Of a stretch of 64,000 nt of DNA, positions 16,845 through 25,501 are shown piece by piece. The stretch's first letter is position 1. Each line of letters opens with the position of its first letter. Where the stretch lies: assembly GCF_014467075.1 (NCBI RefSeq), contig NZ_AP023027.1:2111501-2175500 (forward strand), given 5' to 3'. The notes below the pieces were generated by a model. That model searched no databases and had not been told where the DNA came from. It was given only the letters and a program-made list of their open reading frames with translations. The stretch comes from Anaerostipes caccae L1-92. Lineage in GTDB: Bacteria > Bacillota > Clostridia > Lachnospirales > Lachnospiraceae. Made by a program: the position numbers and the translations under genes.

Positions 16845-17555
16845 TCATTTCTTGATTTTAAATTCAACTACTGCATACGGCTTTCTTGTCTCATCACACA
16901 ATTCCGCCACAATCCGTTCCTCTTCCACAGATATTCTCGGTATCATTAAGTCCCCCAGTTTAGCAGAATTTTTGTATTCAACTCTCACCTGCTGTATGTT
17001 TGTATATAAAGGGAGTTCATTCCACGCCTGCCTCACATACTGGCTGTTATTGACATGATGATTGCTGTCAATCCAGGACTTGGGCACTTTCAAGCCCTCC
17101 TTTTCCTCCCAGCTGTTCGGAAGTTTGATTTTTCTGGGCGCATACTCCATGGGCAGCGCAGGCTCCGGAGCATATACCGCGATTTCCTCCGGTGAAGCTT
17201 TTACCGGACGGCCCGTCTCTAAGTCCATATAAACCCAATAGGAGTTGGCATAGGCCAGCATCGCACCATTTTCATCTTTCATCGTAAAATTTCTCAGGCC
17301 AAACAGACGCTCAAACCCCGATGCCCAGGTACTGGTCCTTACCAAATCTCCTTCCAGCGGGAAACGCTCAATCACGACCTGCCAGGAATTGAGAATCCAC
17401 GCCCTGTTCTTAGACTTCAGATACTGCACTCCCACGCCCAGATCTTCCGACTGGAATACACTGCAGTCCTGAAAATAATCAATAATTCCCGGCACCGGAA
17501 GTTTTCCCTCCGCGTCTACCTCACTATATCTTACTCTGCTCTCAAATGTATACAT
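16845..17555 (-). CDS. Acyl-ACP thioesterase (FatA/FatB-like, double hotdog)
   Basis: 236 residues, the usual bacterial length. The N-terminal hotdog opens with YEVRYSEVDAEGKL-like sequence (here RVRYSEVDAEGKLPV) and the second hotdog carries the active-site region WIDSNHHVNNSQYV. It hydrolyses acyl-ACP to free fatty acid in the cytoplasm. AAAGGAG precedes the ATG. It has its own terminator and appears to be a single-gene unit. Confidence 0.9.
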   Translation of the reverse strand: MYTFESRVRYSEVDAEGKLPVPGIIDYFQDCSVFQSEDLGVGVQYLKSKNRAWILNSWQVVIERFPLEGDLVRTSTWASGFERLFGLRNFTMKDENGAMLAYANSYWVYMDLETGRPVKASPEEIAVYAPEPALPMEYAPRKIKLPNSWEEKEGLKVPKSWIDSNHHVNNSQYVRQAWNELPLYTNIQQVRVEYKNSAKLGDLMIPRISVEEERIVAELCDETRKPYAVVEFKIKK

Positions 17556-17617
17556 AACGGCTCCTTTTTATAAGCAAATAACTGTCATGATAAGTGTAGC
17601 ATAAGCAAAGAAAGGTA

Positions 17618-18274
17618 TCAATTTTTCATATCCAAAAAGCCAATCAGCACGGTCCATACATAGGCACATGTCTTTGGTATCATCAGCATGCCTGCCGCCG
17701 GAAACCGGTCGGAAAACAGAACAACCGGGATATAAAAAGCGAAGCTCAGAGTAATGGTAAGCCACATGAACCGAAATGGGCGGTCTTTCCCTTTTCTTGT
17801 CCTTTGATAAAATAAAATGATAATCAACAATCCTAATGCCGCAAACGGTAGATTCCGGTAGATTCCCCACTGAAGGGGCGCATTTGCACTGGTCCATTGA
17901 TTTTGAGGCATCAGGCACAAAACGATTCGAAGAGCAGCCAGAAAATAGACAGCAGCTGTCAAAATGTTTTTACCGGTTACATGATAGCGCATTCTCCATA
18001 TATGATAGAGCAGAATATAAAAAATCGTCATTGTTATGGAAGTTACCAGTTTTCCAATCCCCAAAGCCTGTGTATAATGTTCCAGCCCAGTAGTACATAG
18101 GGCGACCGCTCTCGGAATCAGATGAAAAGAATCTCCTGCTCCGAGGATCACAGCCATAATGCCGAAAACTTTATACTGCATTCTGCCCCGGCTTTTGCGT
18201 ATCATGATGATCCCAAGTGAGATCACTGTGGTAAGATAAATTATATCAAAAATTGTTTCCATCACTGCCTGCAT
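17618..18274 (-). CDS. Polytopic membrane protein of unknown function
   Basis: 218 residues with about seven hydrophobic helices (about 10-26, 37-54, 73-93, 104-121, 138-156, 168-186, 195-213) and basic loops. I do not recognise the family with certainty. It follows the smaller membrane protein by 16 bp with a strong AAGGAGGAG site, so the two form an operon, apparently controlled by the TetR regulator next door through a shared operator. Confidence 0.7.
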   Translation of the reverse strand: MQAVMETIFDIIYLTTVISLGIIMIRKSRGRMQYKVFGIMAVILGAGDSFHLIPRAVALCTTGLEHYTQALGIGKLVTSITMTIFYILLYHIWRMRYHVTGKNILTAAVYFLAALRIVLCLMPQNQWTSANAPLQWGIYRNLPFAALGLLIIILFYQRTRKGKDRPFRFMWLTITLSFAFYIPVVLFSDRFPAAGMLMIPKTCAYVWTVLIGFLDMKN

Positions 18275-18290
18275 TGTCTTCTCCTCCTTC

Positions 18291-18731
18291 TTACATTTCC
18301 GCTGCCGCTGATCGCCGTCCCAGACTGTGAACCTTTATATAACGGCTGATAAAGCCTGTTCCGGCAAGAAACAAAGCTGTCCCCAATCCGGTATAAAATA
18401 CGGCAATCCATGAGTCGGGCCAAATACCGGACATCCGGATACCAATGCCAAAAGACATCATAAAGGCCATGATACAAAATGATTTTACGTCAAAAAACTT
18501 CAGAATAAACTGCTTTTCCTCTGTATAATTCATGATTCGGGCCGTATGTTTCTTCACAAGTTTTCCAAACACCATAGCTCTGAAAACAGCAAACACTGCC
18601 AAAGAAATCAGGGCGTTTCGTACAGACCAATTCTGACGGTATGCGAGAATTCCAATTCTCAAAATATTGATTCCCGCGAATCCCCATATGATACCTGCTG
18701 CCAAAAGCAGCTGTTTTTTTCTAACCTTCAT
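18291..18731 (-). CDS. Small membrane protein of unknown function
   Basis: 146 residues with about four transmembrane helices (about 7-28, 36-55, 80-98, 105-127) and a basic C-terminal tail. First gene of the two-gene membrane operon; GAGGAGG before the ATG. A near-copy of the TetR operator lies 17 bp upstream of the start, which suggests inducible expression, as for many TetR-controlled transport or membrane-modifying proteins. Confidence 0.7.
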   Translation of the reverse strand: MKVRKKQLLLAAGIIWGFAGINILRIGILAYRQNWSVRNALISLAVFAVFRAMVFGKLVKKHTARIMNYTEEKQFILKFFDVKSFCIMAFMMSFGIGIRMSGIWPDSWIAVFYTGLGTALFLAGTGFISRYIKVHSLGRRSAAAEM

Positions 18732-18747
18732 AATACCTCCTCAATAA

Positions 18748-18760
18748 TGAACTTTGTTCA
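18748..18760. promoter_or_regulatory. Second TetR-type operator, ahead of the membrane-protein operon
   Basis: TGAACTTTGTTCA differs by one base from the palindrome TGAACATTGTTCA at the tetR promoter (19377-19389). It lies between tetR and the membrane-protein genes, right before the ribosome-binding site of the first gene. Confidence 0.6.
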
Positions 18761-18777
18761 CTTTAGTCTGTAAATTT

Positions 18778-18797
18778 ACCTGCCAAACCCGGCAGGT
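18778..18797 (-). terminator. Hairpin after the tetR gene
   Basis: Perfect 7-bp stem ACCTGCC / GGCAGGT directly beyond the tetR stop codon, without a T run on the minus strand. It may be a weak terminator separating tetR from the membrane operon. Confidence 0.4.
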
Positions 18798-18799
18798 TA

Positions 18800-19357
18800 T
18801 TAATAAATAACACGTTTTATTATTTCTATAAGAGCGGAACAATCCCTCTTCTCTTCCAGCAGTGATAATGTGATATTTGTAAAAACAAGATCGACAAAAC
18901 TTTGGGGTGTCAGTTTATCATTGAAGGCCTCTGGATTCACACACTGATCCATCTTTAGCACACGGCAAAGTTCAGTCTTCATATGGTCAAAATATTGTTC
19001 CATCTTAAGCCGCCCCGTTTCTTTCTCCCCTGCGGCAAAACTCATAGAATGCAGAGTAAAAAATCCAGGATATTGTTTTGAACCCTTTTGTATCCTTTCA
19101 TACACCCATGCAACACTGTCCGCAAAATTCAGAAACTGAACAGAACCTTCGGGCATATGGAAGATTTCTCTCCAAACATTTTCCACAGTTGCAGTCAATA
19201 GCTCTGCCTTTGAGGGAAAATAGTTATAAACAGAGCCAACAGCTACACCGCAGACGGATGCCACAGTTCTCATATTCACTGCCTGAAGTCCTTTTTCCAT
19301 TACAAGCTTTTGACTGGCAGCCAGAATCGCTTCTCTGGAAGTCACTGTTTTATTCAA
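18800..19357 (-). CDS. TetR-family transcriptional regulator
   Basis: 185 residues from TTG 19355-19357, chosen because AAGGAGG lies six bases ahead; the longer ATG frame would run through the operator and this site. HTH about 10-55 (AVNMRTVASVCGVAVGSVYNYFPSKAEL is the usual recognition region) and an all-helical ligand domain. A consensus promoter with an overlapping palindrome precedes it, so autorepression is likely; a near-identical palindrome precedes the neighbouring membrane operon. Confidence 0.88.
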   Translation of the reverse strand: MNKTVTSREAILAASQKLVMEKGLQAVNMRTVASVCGVAVGSVYNYFPSKAELLTATVENVWREIFHMPEGSVQFLNFADSVAWVYERIQKGSKQYPGFFTLHSMSFAAGEKETGRLKMEQYFDHMKTELCRVLKMDQCVNPEAFNDKLTPQSFVDLVFTNITLSLLEEKRDCSALIEIIKRVIY

Positions 19358-19376
19358 AGCATCCCTCCTTCTATAT

Positions 19377-19417
19377 TGAACATTGTTCATTATAGTGGAA
19401 TTCACAAGGTATGTCAA
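19377..19417 (-). promoter_or_regulatory. Consensus promoter and operator of tetR
   Basis: Minus strand: perfect TTGACA (19412-19417), 17-bp spacer, perfect TATAAT (19389-19394), followed at once by the palindrome TGAACATTGTTCA (19377-19389). The operator covers the transcription start, which fits TetR autorepression. The -35 lies only 6 bp beyond the stop of the upstream XRE gene. Confidence 0.8.
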
Positions 19418-19422
19418 CATAA

Positions 19423-19893
19423 CTACCCTATGATTTTTCCTCCCTGAAGGATATACCGCTCATATTTGGCTCTGAAAAACCAGCCGACACACAGCATAAC
19501 CAATCCGACGATCAAAGCCGCTGTCTTCCGTGGTCCGTCCGGTGAAAAAATAATGGACACTAAAATACCGGTTCCTCCGCCCTCCAAAAAATCGATCAGC
19601 TTTTTTTTCTTCCATATGGCCTTTTCTCTTTTCAGGGAATCAACGACATTTTCATCTGCCTTCTTCCGGAACTCATCGCTGCCGAGTCTCTGTCCACTCA
19701 GCAGTTCGTTGATGCTGATCTCAAATTCTTCACACAAACTGAGCATCGTCGCAATATCCGGCATGTAATTTCCATTCTCCCACCGTGATACTGTTTTATT
19801 CGTCACTCCGATTCTTTCACCCAGTTCTGCCTGGGTAATGCCGCGCTCCCTGCGCAGCAGGGCAATAAACGCTCCGATTTTCTTCTGATCCAA
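19423..19893 (-). CDS. XRE-family helix-turn-helix protein with C-terminal membrane segments
   Basis: 156 residues from TTG 19891-19893, which has GGAGG eight bases ahead; an ATG two codons upstream would be too close to that site. HTH_3 domain about 3-60 (ITQAELGERIGVTNKTVSRWENG), a Lys-rich linker, then two hydrophobic segments (about 105-120 and 123-141). HTH proteins of this shape with membrane tails are common in Firmicutes and often sense envelope state; target unknown. Confidence 0.8.
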   Translation of the reverse strand: MDQKKIGAFIALLRRERGITQAELGERIGVTNKTVSRWENGNYMPDIATMLSLCEEFEISINELLSGQRLGSDEFRKKADENVVDSLKREKAIWKKKKLIDFLEGGGTGILVSIIFSPDGPRKTAALIVGLVMLCVGWFFRAKYERYILQGGKIIG

Positions 19894-19988
19894 GATCATC
19901 CCCTCCTTTTTATGCTTATTATAACAAGAGGAGATCATTTTGTATTCCCCACAGACAGCGAAACACCTTTTATCGCCATTTCATTCCA

Positions 19989-20759
19989 TTAAATCATTTT
20001 AAAATATTTGCATGCCTTTTCAATTCCATCTTTCTCCACATCATCTGTTATGTAATCCGCACAAACCTTGACGTCTTCCTCTGCACTACCCATCGCGACC
20101 CCGATTCCTGCGTATCGGAGCATATCCATATCATTTTCTCCATCTCCAAATGCCATGATTTCATTCTGTCGAATCCCACAATCCTGTAGAATCTGCCTGA
20201 TTCCGGCCACTTTTCCCCCGTTTTTTGATATGATATCGACCCCATATGGATTCCATCTGGTCATCTTGCAGCCATCAAGGCCCGCCACGATTTCCTCTGC
20301 CATTCTTTCCTCTGAATACAAAATAAATTGATAGATCGGCTCTCCGGAATAAGTGCCGATTTCAGGAACTGGTGTATTGATCGCTGCCTGTGCCTTCTCC
20401 ACCAGCTCATCAATATAATTAATATACATTCTGTCTTTTTCAACCAGCATTACCGGCACCTTCTTCTCCTCAAACATAGCAAGCATCAGCTCAACATCCC
20501 TCTCGCCGATTGCTTCTCCGTAAAGCAGTTCTTTTCTGCTGTCCAGGCAGAGCTGCCCGTTCAGTGTAATGTAGCCGTCAAACCGTATATCATCGACCGG
20601 CAGATCTCTGATCTCTGACATATGTCTGCCGGTGGCCGTAAAGACCTTGACTCCATTCATTCTCATACTGTCTATGGCTTCTCTGGCGCTTTTCGGAATT
20701 TCACCGGTTGTATTAGAGAGCAAAGTGCCGTCAATGTCAAAAAATACTGCTTTTATCAC
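19989..20759 (-). CDS. Cof-type HAD-IIB family phosphatase
   Basis: 256 residues starting at GTG (20757-20759) with AAAGGAG ten bases ahead. HAD motifs: DIDGTLL (about 8-14, nucleophile Asp8), TATGR (motif II), Lys in KNGGK (motif III) and GDGENDMDML (motif IV). The C2 cap places it with Cof/YbjI/YidA sugar-phosphate phosphatases. Cytoplasmic; natural substrate not inferable. Confidence 0.9.
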   Translation of the reverse strand: MIKAVFFDIDGTLLSNTTGEIPKSAREAIDSMRMNGVKVFTATGRHMSEIRDLPVDDIRFDGYITLNGQLCLDSRKELLYGEAIGERDVELMLAMFEEKKVPVMLVEKDRMYINYIDELVEKAQAAINTPVPEIGTYSGEPIYQFILYSEERMAEEIVAGLDGCKMTRWNPYGVDIISKNGGKVAGIRQILQDCGIRQNEIMAFGDGENDMDMLRYAGIGVAMGSAEEDVKVCADYITDDVEKDGIEKACKYFKMI

Positions 20760-20789
20760 GTTCTGATTCTCCTTTTATCATCAAATCTA

Positions 20790-20826
20790 AAAATGGCGCA
20801 AGCAATGTCTCCACTTGCGCCATTTT
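20790..20826 (-). terminator. Intrinsic terminator of leuS
   Basis: Perfect 13-bp stem (20790-20802 with 20814-20826), 11-nt loop, ending in T5 on the minus strand, 15 bp after the leuS stop. Confidence 0.9.
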
Positions 20827-20841
20827 CTGGATTCTCTTTTC

Positions 20842-23253
20842 TTATTTCTGCACGATATTTACGATTCTTCCCGGAACATAGATCTCTTTTACAACGGTTC
20901 CGTTCAGTTTGTCACCCAATGCTTCTTTTGCTTTTGCTATAACTGCATCCTTTGCATCGTCTGCTCCGATAGTAATGGTTGTTCTCGCTTTTCCGTTGAT
21001 CTGTACGGCAATCTCAACTTCATCGTCTTTTAAATATACTTCGTCATAGGACGGCCATTCCTGTGCAAATACACTGTCCTCATGGCCCAGTTCCCTCCAG
21101 AGTTCCTCAGAAATATGAGGTGCGAAAGGTGCCAGCAGCACAATGAAGGTTTCCAGAGTCTTTTTGTCCACTCCGCCCTTTTTCGCCATATCATTGAGCT
21201 TATTATTATACTCCATGAATCCGCTGACCACTGTATTAAGGCTGAATTTCTCAAGCCTGCTTGTCACATCATATACAAGGCGGTTCCGCACCTTCAGCAG
21301 ATCCTTTGTCTCTTTGACATCCTTATCCTTCTGATCCAGAACCACGTTGTAGAAACGGCTTAAGAAACGGCGCACACCGTCGATTCCTCTCTCGTCCCAC
21401 TCCGCATCCAGTTCCGGCGGTCCCACAAAGAGTTCATACATTCTGAGGGAATCACATCCGTAATCTCTTACCAGATCATCCGGTGAAACTACATTTCCTT
21501 TAGACTTGCTCATCTTAATTCCGTTTTTACCGGTGATCATACCCTGGTTGAACAGCTTGTGGAACGGTTCATCAAAGTCTACTGCACCGATATCATACAA
21601 GAACTTCGTGTAAAATCTGGAATATAAAAGATGGAGTACTGCATGCTCCACACCGCCGATATACATGTCAACCGGCAGGTATTTGTCCGCTTTTTCTTTG
21701 GAAACCAGTTCTTCACTGTTCTTGCTGTCGATATAGCGCAGGAAATACCAGGATGATCCCGCCCACTGAGGCATGGTATTTGTCTCTCTCTTGGCCGGTT
21801 TTCCGCAGACCGGGCAGGTTGTGTTGACCCATTCGTCAATGTCTGCAAGCGGAGATTCTCCGGTTCCCGTAGGCTCGTATTTTTCTACTTCCGGAAGGGT
21901 CAGAGGAAGTTCTTCTTCCGGCACCGGCACGGCGCCGCAGTTCGGACAGTGAACGATCGGAATCGGTTCTCCCCAGTAGCGCTGACGGCTGAATACCCAG
22001 TCTCTAAGTTTATAGTTGGTCGTCTTTTTGCCCACTCCCATCTTCTCGATGATTGCAGGGGCTTCCTCTTTTAACACAGAAGATTCCATACCATTCCAAT
22101 CACCGGAATTGATCATGGTTCCGGCTGCCTCTGTATATGCCTCTGTCATATTTTCGATTTCTTTTCCGTCTTTCGCAATGACCTGTACGATCGGAATATC
22201 AAATTTCGTGGCAAATTCAAAGTCCCGGTCATCATGGGCAGGAACACACATAATAGCACCTGTTCCGTAGTCCGCAAGAACATAGTCGGACAGCCAGATC
22301 GGAACCTTTTTGCCGTTGATCGGGTTGACTGCATAGCTTCCGGTAAACACACCAGTCTTTTCCTTATCCTGAAGACGGTCCACAGAAGATTTCAGGGATG
22401 CCTGGTAAATATAATCCTCCACTGCCGCTCTTGTCTCATCCGTAGCCAATTCTGCAGCCAGTTTGTGCTCCGGCGCCAATACCATGAAGGTCGCTCCGTG
22501 AAGCGTATCCGGTCTTGTGGTATAGACGGTGATCGCCTCGTCCCTGTCTTCCAGTTTAAAGTCTACCTCGGCGCCGTGGCTTTTTCCGATCCACTCTGCC
22601 TGCATTTTTTTCACTTTTTCCGGCCAGTCCAGTTTATCCAGATCACCCAGAAGACGGTCTGCATATTCTGTGATCTTTAACATCCATTGTCTCAGATTTT
22701 TCTTTGTCACATCTGCACCGCAGCGCTCACACTTGCCGTTGACAACCTCTTCGTTGGCAAGCCCTGTCTTACAGGAAGGGCACCAGTTGATCGGCATCTG
22801 TTTTTCATAGGCCAGGCCCTTTTTAAACATCTGTACAAATATCCACTGGGTCCATTTGTAGAATTCAGGGTCTGTGGTATTGACTTCCATATCCCAGTCA
22901 TAGATCGCCGCGATCTCACCGATCTGGCGTTTGATATTTTCTATATTCTTTGCGGTGGATTCTTTCGGATGCACGCCCATCTTGATGGCATAGTTTTCCG
23001 CCGGCAGTCCAAAGGCATCCCATCCCATAGGGTGGATCACGTAATATCCGTTGAGCATTTTGTAACGGCTCCACACATCGCTGATCACATAGCCTCTCCA
23101 GTGTCCCACATGGAGTCCGCTTCCTGACGGATACGGGAACATGTCCAGACAATAGTATTTCGGCTTTTTGCCGTCATTTACGTTGACCGGCTGTTCCTCC
23201 CAGTGTTTCCTCCACTTCTGTTCGATTGCCTTATGATTATAAGGTACTGCCAT
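20842..23253 (-). CDS. leuS: Leucyl-tRNA synthetase
   Basis: 803 residues from ATG 23251-23253, preceded by GGAGG at nine bases; the three-codon longer start overlaps that site. Class I signatures: HIGH variant in PYPSGSGLHVGHWRGY (about 42-57) and KMSKS in KMSKSKGN (about 575). The CP1 editing domain (about 220-410) has the Thr-rich region YTTRPDTLHGATF and the conserved Asp motif AHDDRDFEFA. Complete, bacterial type. Unlike many Firmicute aminoacyl-tRNA synthetase genes I see no T-box leader; the 5' leader is about 70 nt. Confidence 0.97.
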   Translation of the reverse strand: MAVPYNHKAIEQKWRKHWEEQPVNVNDGKKPKYYCLDMFPYPSGSGLHVGHWRGYVISDVWSRYKMLNGYYVIHPMGWDAFGLPAENYAIKMGVHPKESTAKNIENIKRQIGEIAAIYDWDMEVNTTDPEFYKWTQWIFVQMFKKGLAYEKQMPINWCPSCKTGLANEEVVNGKCERCGADVTKKNLRQWMLKITEYADRLLGDLDKLDWPEKVKKMQAEWIGKSHGAEVDFKLEDRDEAITVYTTRPDTLHGATFMVLAPEHKLAAELATDETRAAVEDYIYQASLKSSVDRLQDKEKTGVFTGSYAVNPINGKKVPIWLSDYVLADYGTGAIMCVPAHDDRDFEFATKFDIPIVQVIAKDGKEIENMTEAYTEAAGTMINSGDWNGMESSVLKEEAPAIIEKMGVGKKTTNYKLRDWVFSRQRYWGEPIPIVHCPNCGAVPVPEEELPLTLPEVEKYEPTGTGESPLADIDEWVNTTCPVCGKPAKRETNTMPQWAGSSWYFLRYIDSKNSEELVSKEKADKYLPVDMYIGGVEHAVLHLLYSRFYTKFLYDIGAVDFDEPFHKLFNQGMITGKNGIKMSKSKGNVVSPDDLVRDYGCDSLRMYELFVGPPELDAEWDERGIDGVRRFLSRFYNVVLDQKDKDVKETKDLLKVRNRLVYDVTSRLEKFSLNTVVSGFMEYNNKLNDMAKKGGVDKKTLETFIVLLAPFAPHISEELWRELGHEDSVFAQEWPSYDEVYLKDDEVEIAVQINGKARTTITIGADDAKDAVIAKAKEALGDKLNGTVVKEIYVPGRIVNIVQK

Positions 23254-23331
23254 AATTTTCATCCTCCTAAACTGTATCTCTTGTCTAAATACAATATATA
23301 AAATAAACTAAATATACATATTAACTTATTC

Positions 23332-23359
23332 ATTTTATCATATACCCGTTTGATGTCAA
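23332..23359 (-). promoter_or_regulatory. leuS promoter
   Basis: Minus strand TTGACA (23354-23359), 16-bp spacer, TAAAAT (23332-23337), about 70 bp before the leuS start. Confidence 0.55.
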
Positions 23360-23387
23360 TATTTCTGCTGTCCTATCATGAGAAAAA

Positions 23388-23420
23388 GCTGCCCGCTCCA
23401 AATGATATGAAGCGGGCAGC
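23388..23420 (-). terminator. Intrinsic terminator of the L,D-transpeptidase gene
   Basis: Perfect 10-bp stem GCTGCCCGCT (23388-23397) / AGCGGGCAGC (23411-23420), followed by TTTTTCTC on the minus strand. Confidence 0.9.
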
Positions 23421-23433
23421 CATTCTGGTTTCA

Positions 23434-24933
23434 CTAATTTTGTTCTGTTGTTTTCACTGTGGCTGTTGGGGCAGATGTCTCTGTCGCAGCCGGTATTTTC
23501 TGGACGGTAACCTTTACTGTTTTAGAAACTGTCTTTCCATTCATGCCTTTGTAGCTGATGGTCACATCATATGTGCCGTCTGCGTTTTGAATTTTATTCA
23601 GATCAACTTTAGCTTTATTGGAATTGATGGATGTTCCATTGTCTTTAATAGAAACAGCCTTTAAAATTTCCTGCTGCAAAGCATTCTTTGCTTCATCAAA
23701 TTTATCGTCCGTCACCGTCATTGTGAACGTCTCTGGATTTATCTTTATCTCAGCGTTCTTATAAGCTTTGACTGTAACTTTGACTGTCTTGGATGCCGCC
23801 CTGTAAGGCTTATTGCTGTTCTTCACCGTATACTTCACAGTGTAAGTTCCGGCTTTGTTAAACACGTAAGATTTGGCTTTTGAGTAAGACATGGTCGTGG
23901 CCTTCTTCTCACCCGGTTTTGTGATGGAGACTGTCATGGCAGAAGTCCTGCTCTTGCCGCTTCTCATCTTGGCCGTTGTCTTAAACACAGCGTTCTTCGT
24001 ATTGATCGCAACTGTTTTGTTTGCCACATTAGAAATCACCGGTGCCAGAGTATCTACAACCTTCACCTTGATCGTCTTGCTTGTGCTCTTTCCAAGGGCA
24101 GATTTTACAGAATACTTAATCTTGTATGTACCTAAAGATTTTGTACTGAATTTGGCTTTATAGTACTTTTTCTTCTTTGCGTTGTACTTGGTGACTGAAT
24201 ACTTCACTTTCTTTGTAAGGCTTTTCTTTGTCACGTTGTCTTTCGCCGTCACATTAGACTTCACGCTGTAAGATTTGCCGTACTCCACTGTTTTTTTCTT
24301 CTTGGAAGAAACTTTGATGGTCGGTTTTACCTTGCGGTACGGATTGTTCTTATCCGGATCTGTAGGGTCCCAATACATCTTTCTGGATGTAGATACTTTA
24401 AATCCTTTTGGTTTTCCTAACGGTCCCGGATTCTTACTGCTGTAAATCGTAACTTTTGTGCCCAGCTTACAGTTGTCATAGATCCACTTGGCATCCGCCA
24501 CTGTCAGCCGGATACATCCGTGTGATGCGGTCTTTCCAAGCTTATTGAACTGGACGGTGGACTGACTGGCCTTGCTGTGGCTGTAATACCATACAGAGTG
24601 GAATAAAATTCCTCCGTGAATCCTTGTACAATACTGTCCGTAGCTCGGCCCCATCAATGTCTGCCAGCGGTATTTCGCCGGAGTATAAAAGGTTCCGGAC
24701 GGTGTATTGGAGCCCCCGCAGGACACCAAAAATGCCTTGATCGGTTTATACTTTCCTTTGGTAAGCTTATATACAGTGGCCACATTTGCCTGCTTATTTA
24801 CCTTGATCCAGTACTTTGTCTGTGCCGCGCTGACGGTCTTTGCCTTAGCCGGACCGATTCCTGTCCCGATAAGCAAAGACAGCATCAGAAGGACTGCTGT
24901 CAACTTCTTTAACTTGCTGATTTGCTGCTTCAT
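23434..24933 (-). CDS. Secreted L,D-transpeptidase with C-terminal Ig-like repeats
   Basis: 499 residues. Signal peptide about 1-36. YkuD domain about 40-175 with the catalytic SHGCIRL (Cys near residue 138) and upstream HGG/His residues (RIHGGILFHS). The rest (about 200-480) is made of Lys/Thr/Val-rich beta repeats with TVKYTV and TIKVKVV strands, i.e. Big/Ig-like domains likely to bind or span the wall. It forms 3-3 peptidoglycan cross-links or anchors proteins outside the membrane. Single-gene unit with its own terminator. Confidence 0.88.
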   Translation of the reverse strand: MKQQISKLKKLTAVLLMLSLLIGTGIGPAKAKTVSAAQTKYWIKVNKQANVATVYKLTKGKYKPIKAFLVSCGGSNTPSGTFYTPAKYRWQTLMGPSYGQYCTRIHGGILFHSVWYYSHSKASQSTVQFNKLGKTASHGCIRLTVADAKWIYDNCKLGTKVTIYSSKNPGPLGKPKGFKVSTSRKMYWDPTDPDKNNPYRKVKPTIKVSSKKKKTVEYGKSYSVKSNVTAKDNVTKKSLTKKVKYSVTKYNAKKKKYYKAKFSTKSLGTYKIKYSVKSALGKSTSKTIKVKVVDTLAPVISNVANKTVAINTKNAVFKTTAKMRSGKSRTSAMTVSITKPGEKKATTMSYSKAKSYVFNKAGTYTVKYTVKNSNKPYRAASKTVKVTVKAYKNAEIKINPETFTMTVTDDKFDEAKNALQQEILKAVSIKDNGTSINSNKAKVDLNKIQNADGTYDVTISYKGMNGKTVSKTVKVTVQKIPAATETSAPTATVKTTEQN

Positions 24934-24990
24934 AACTTCCCCTTTCGTCTATCCTAAATACTCTACCATTATATCCGCTCTCTTTTACAC

Positions 24991-25018
24991 TTGTAAATAG
25001 CAAAAAGTATGTTATGAT
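24991..25018 (+). promoter_or_regulatory. Promoter of the glyoxalase-fold gene
   Basis: TTGTAA (24991-24996), 16-bp spacer, TATGAT (25013-25018), 37 bp before the ATG. Confidence 0.5.
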
Positions 25019-25055
25019 AAATTTAAGAAAATCGTAAAATATCAAGGAGGACATT

Positions 25056-25424
25056 ATGATCGCATTTAATCACTTTAACTTCAACGTTCTGGACTTGGAC
25101 AAAAGCCTTGACTTCTATAAAAAAGCATTGGATCTGGAGCCTGTCCGTGAAAAAAACGCATCCGACGGGAGCTTTAAACTCGTTTTTCTGGGAGATCAGA
25201 CCACAGGCTTCTCACTGGAACTCACATGGTTAAAGGACCGCACCGAACCGTATAATCTGGGAGAACTGGAATATCATCTTGCACTGGAGACCGACGATAT
25301 GGAAGCCCTCCACAAGCGCCATGAGGAGATGGGATGCATCTGTTACGAAAATCCTGACATGGGGATTTATTTCATCAGTGATCCCGACGGCTACTGGATC
25401 GAGATCATACCGAGCAAAAAATAA
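25056..25424 (+). CDS. Glyoxalase I-like vicinal-oxygen-chelate protein
   Basis: 122 residues, single VOC domain. Metal-type ligands are visible as His6 (FNHFNFNV), Glu near 55 (SLELTW), His near 74 (EYHLALET) and Glu near 118 (YWIEIIP), the pattern of lactoylglutathione-lyase-like proteins. AAGGAGG precedes the ATG. It would isomerise hemithioacetals of methylglyoxal or a similar metabolite; in organisms without glutathione the thiol partner differs. Ends at a shared bidirectional terminator. Confidence 0.85.
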   Translation: MIAFNHFNFNVLDLDKSLDFYKKALDLEPVREKNASDGSFKLVFLGDQTTGFSLELTWLKDRTEPYNLGELEYHLALETDDMEALHKRHEEMGCICYENPDMGIYFISDPDGYWIEIIPSKK

Positions 25425-25441
25425 TTTCTTTTCAAACACCA

Positions 25442-25486
25442 AAAGAGAATCCTGACAGTTTTTTTATAACTGACAGGATTCTCTTT
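25442..25486. terminator. Bidirectional terminator between convergent genes
   Basis: Perfect 13-bp outer stem (25442-25454 with 25474-25486) with an inner CAGT/ACTG pair and T5 after it; serves the glyoxalase-like gene on plus and the aminopeptidase gene on minus. Confidence 0.9.
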
Positions 25487-25501
25487 TTATCTGCATAATG
25501 T

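Noticed and set aside
21030..23152. Several open frames on both strands across leuS
   Set aside because: All overlap the intact synthetase gene and show no family signature or start signals.
23254..23400. Possible T-box leader for leuS
   Set aside because: Only about 70 nt separate the promoter from the start, and no T-box sequence or antiterminator/terminator pair is seen; the hairpin at 23388-23420 belongs to the upstream transpeptidase gene.
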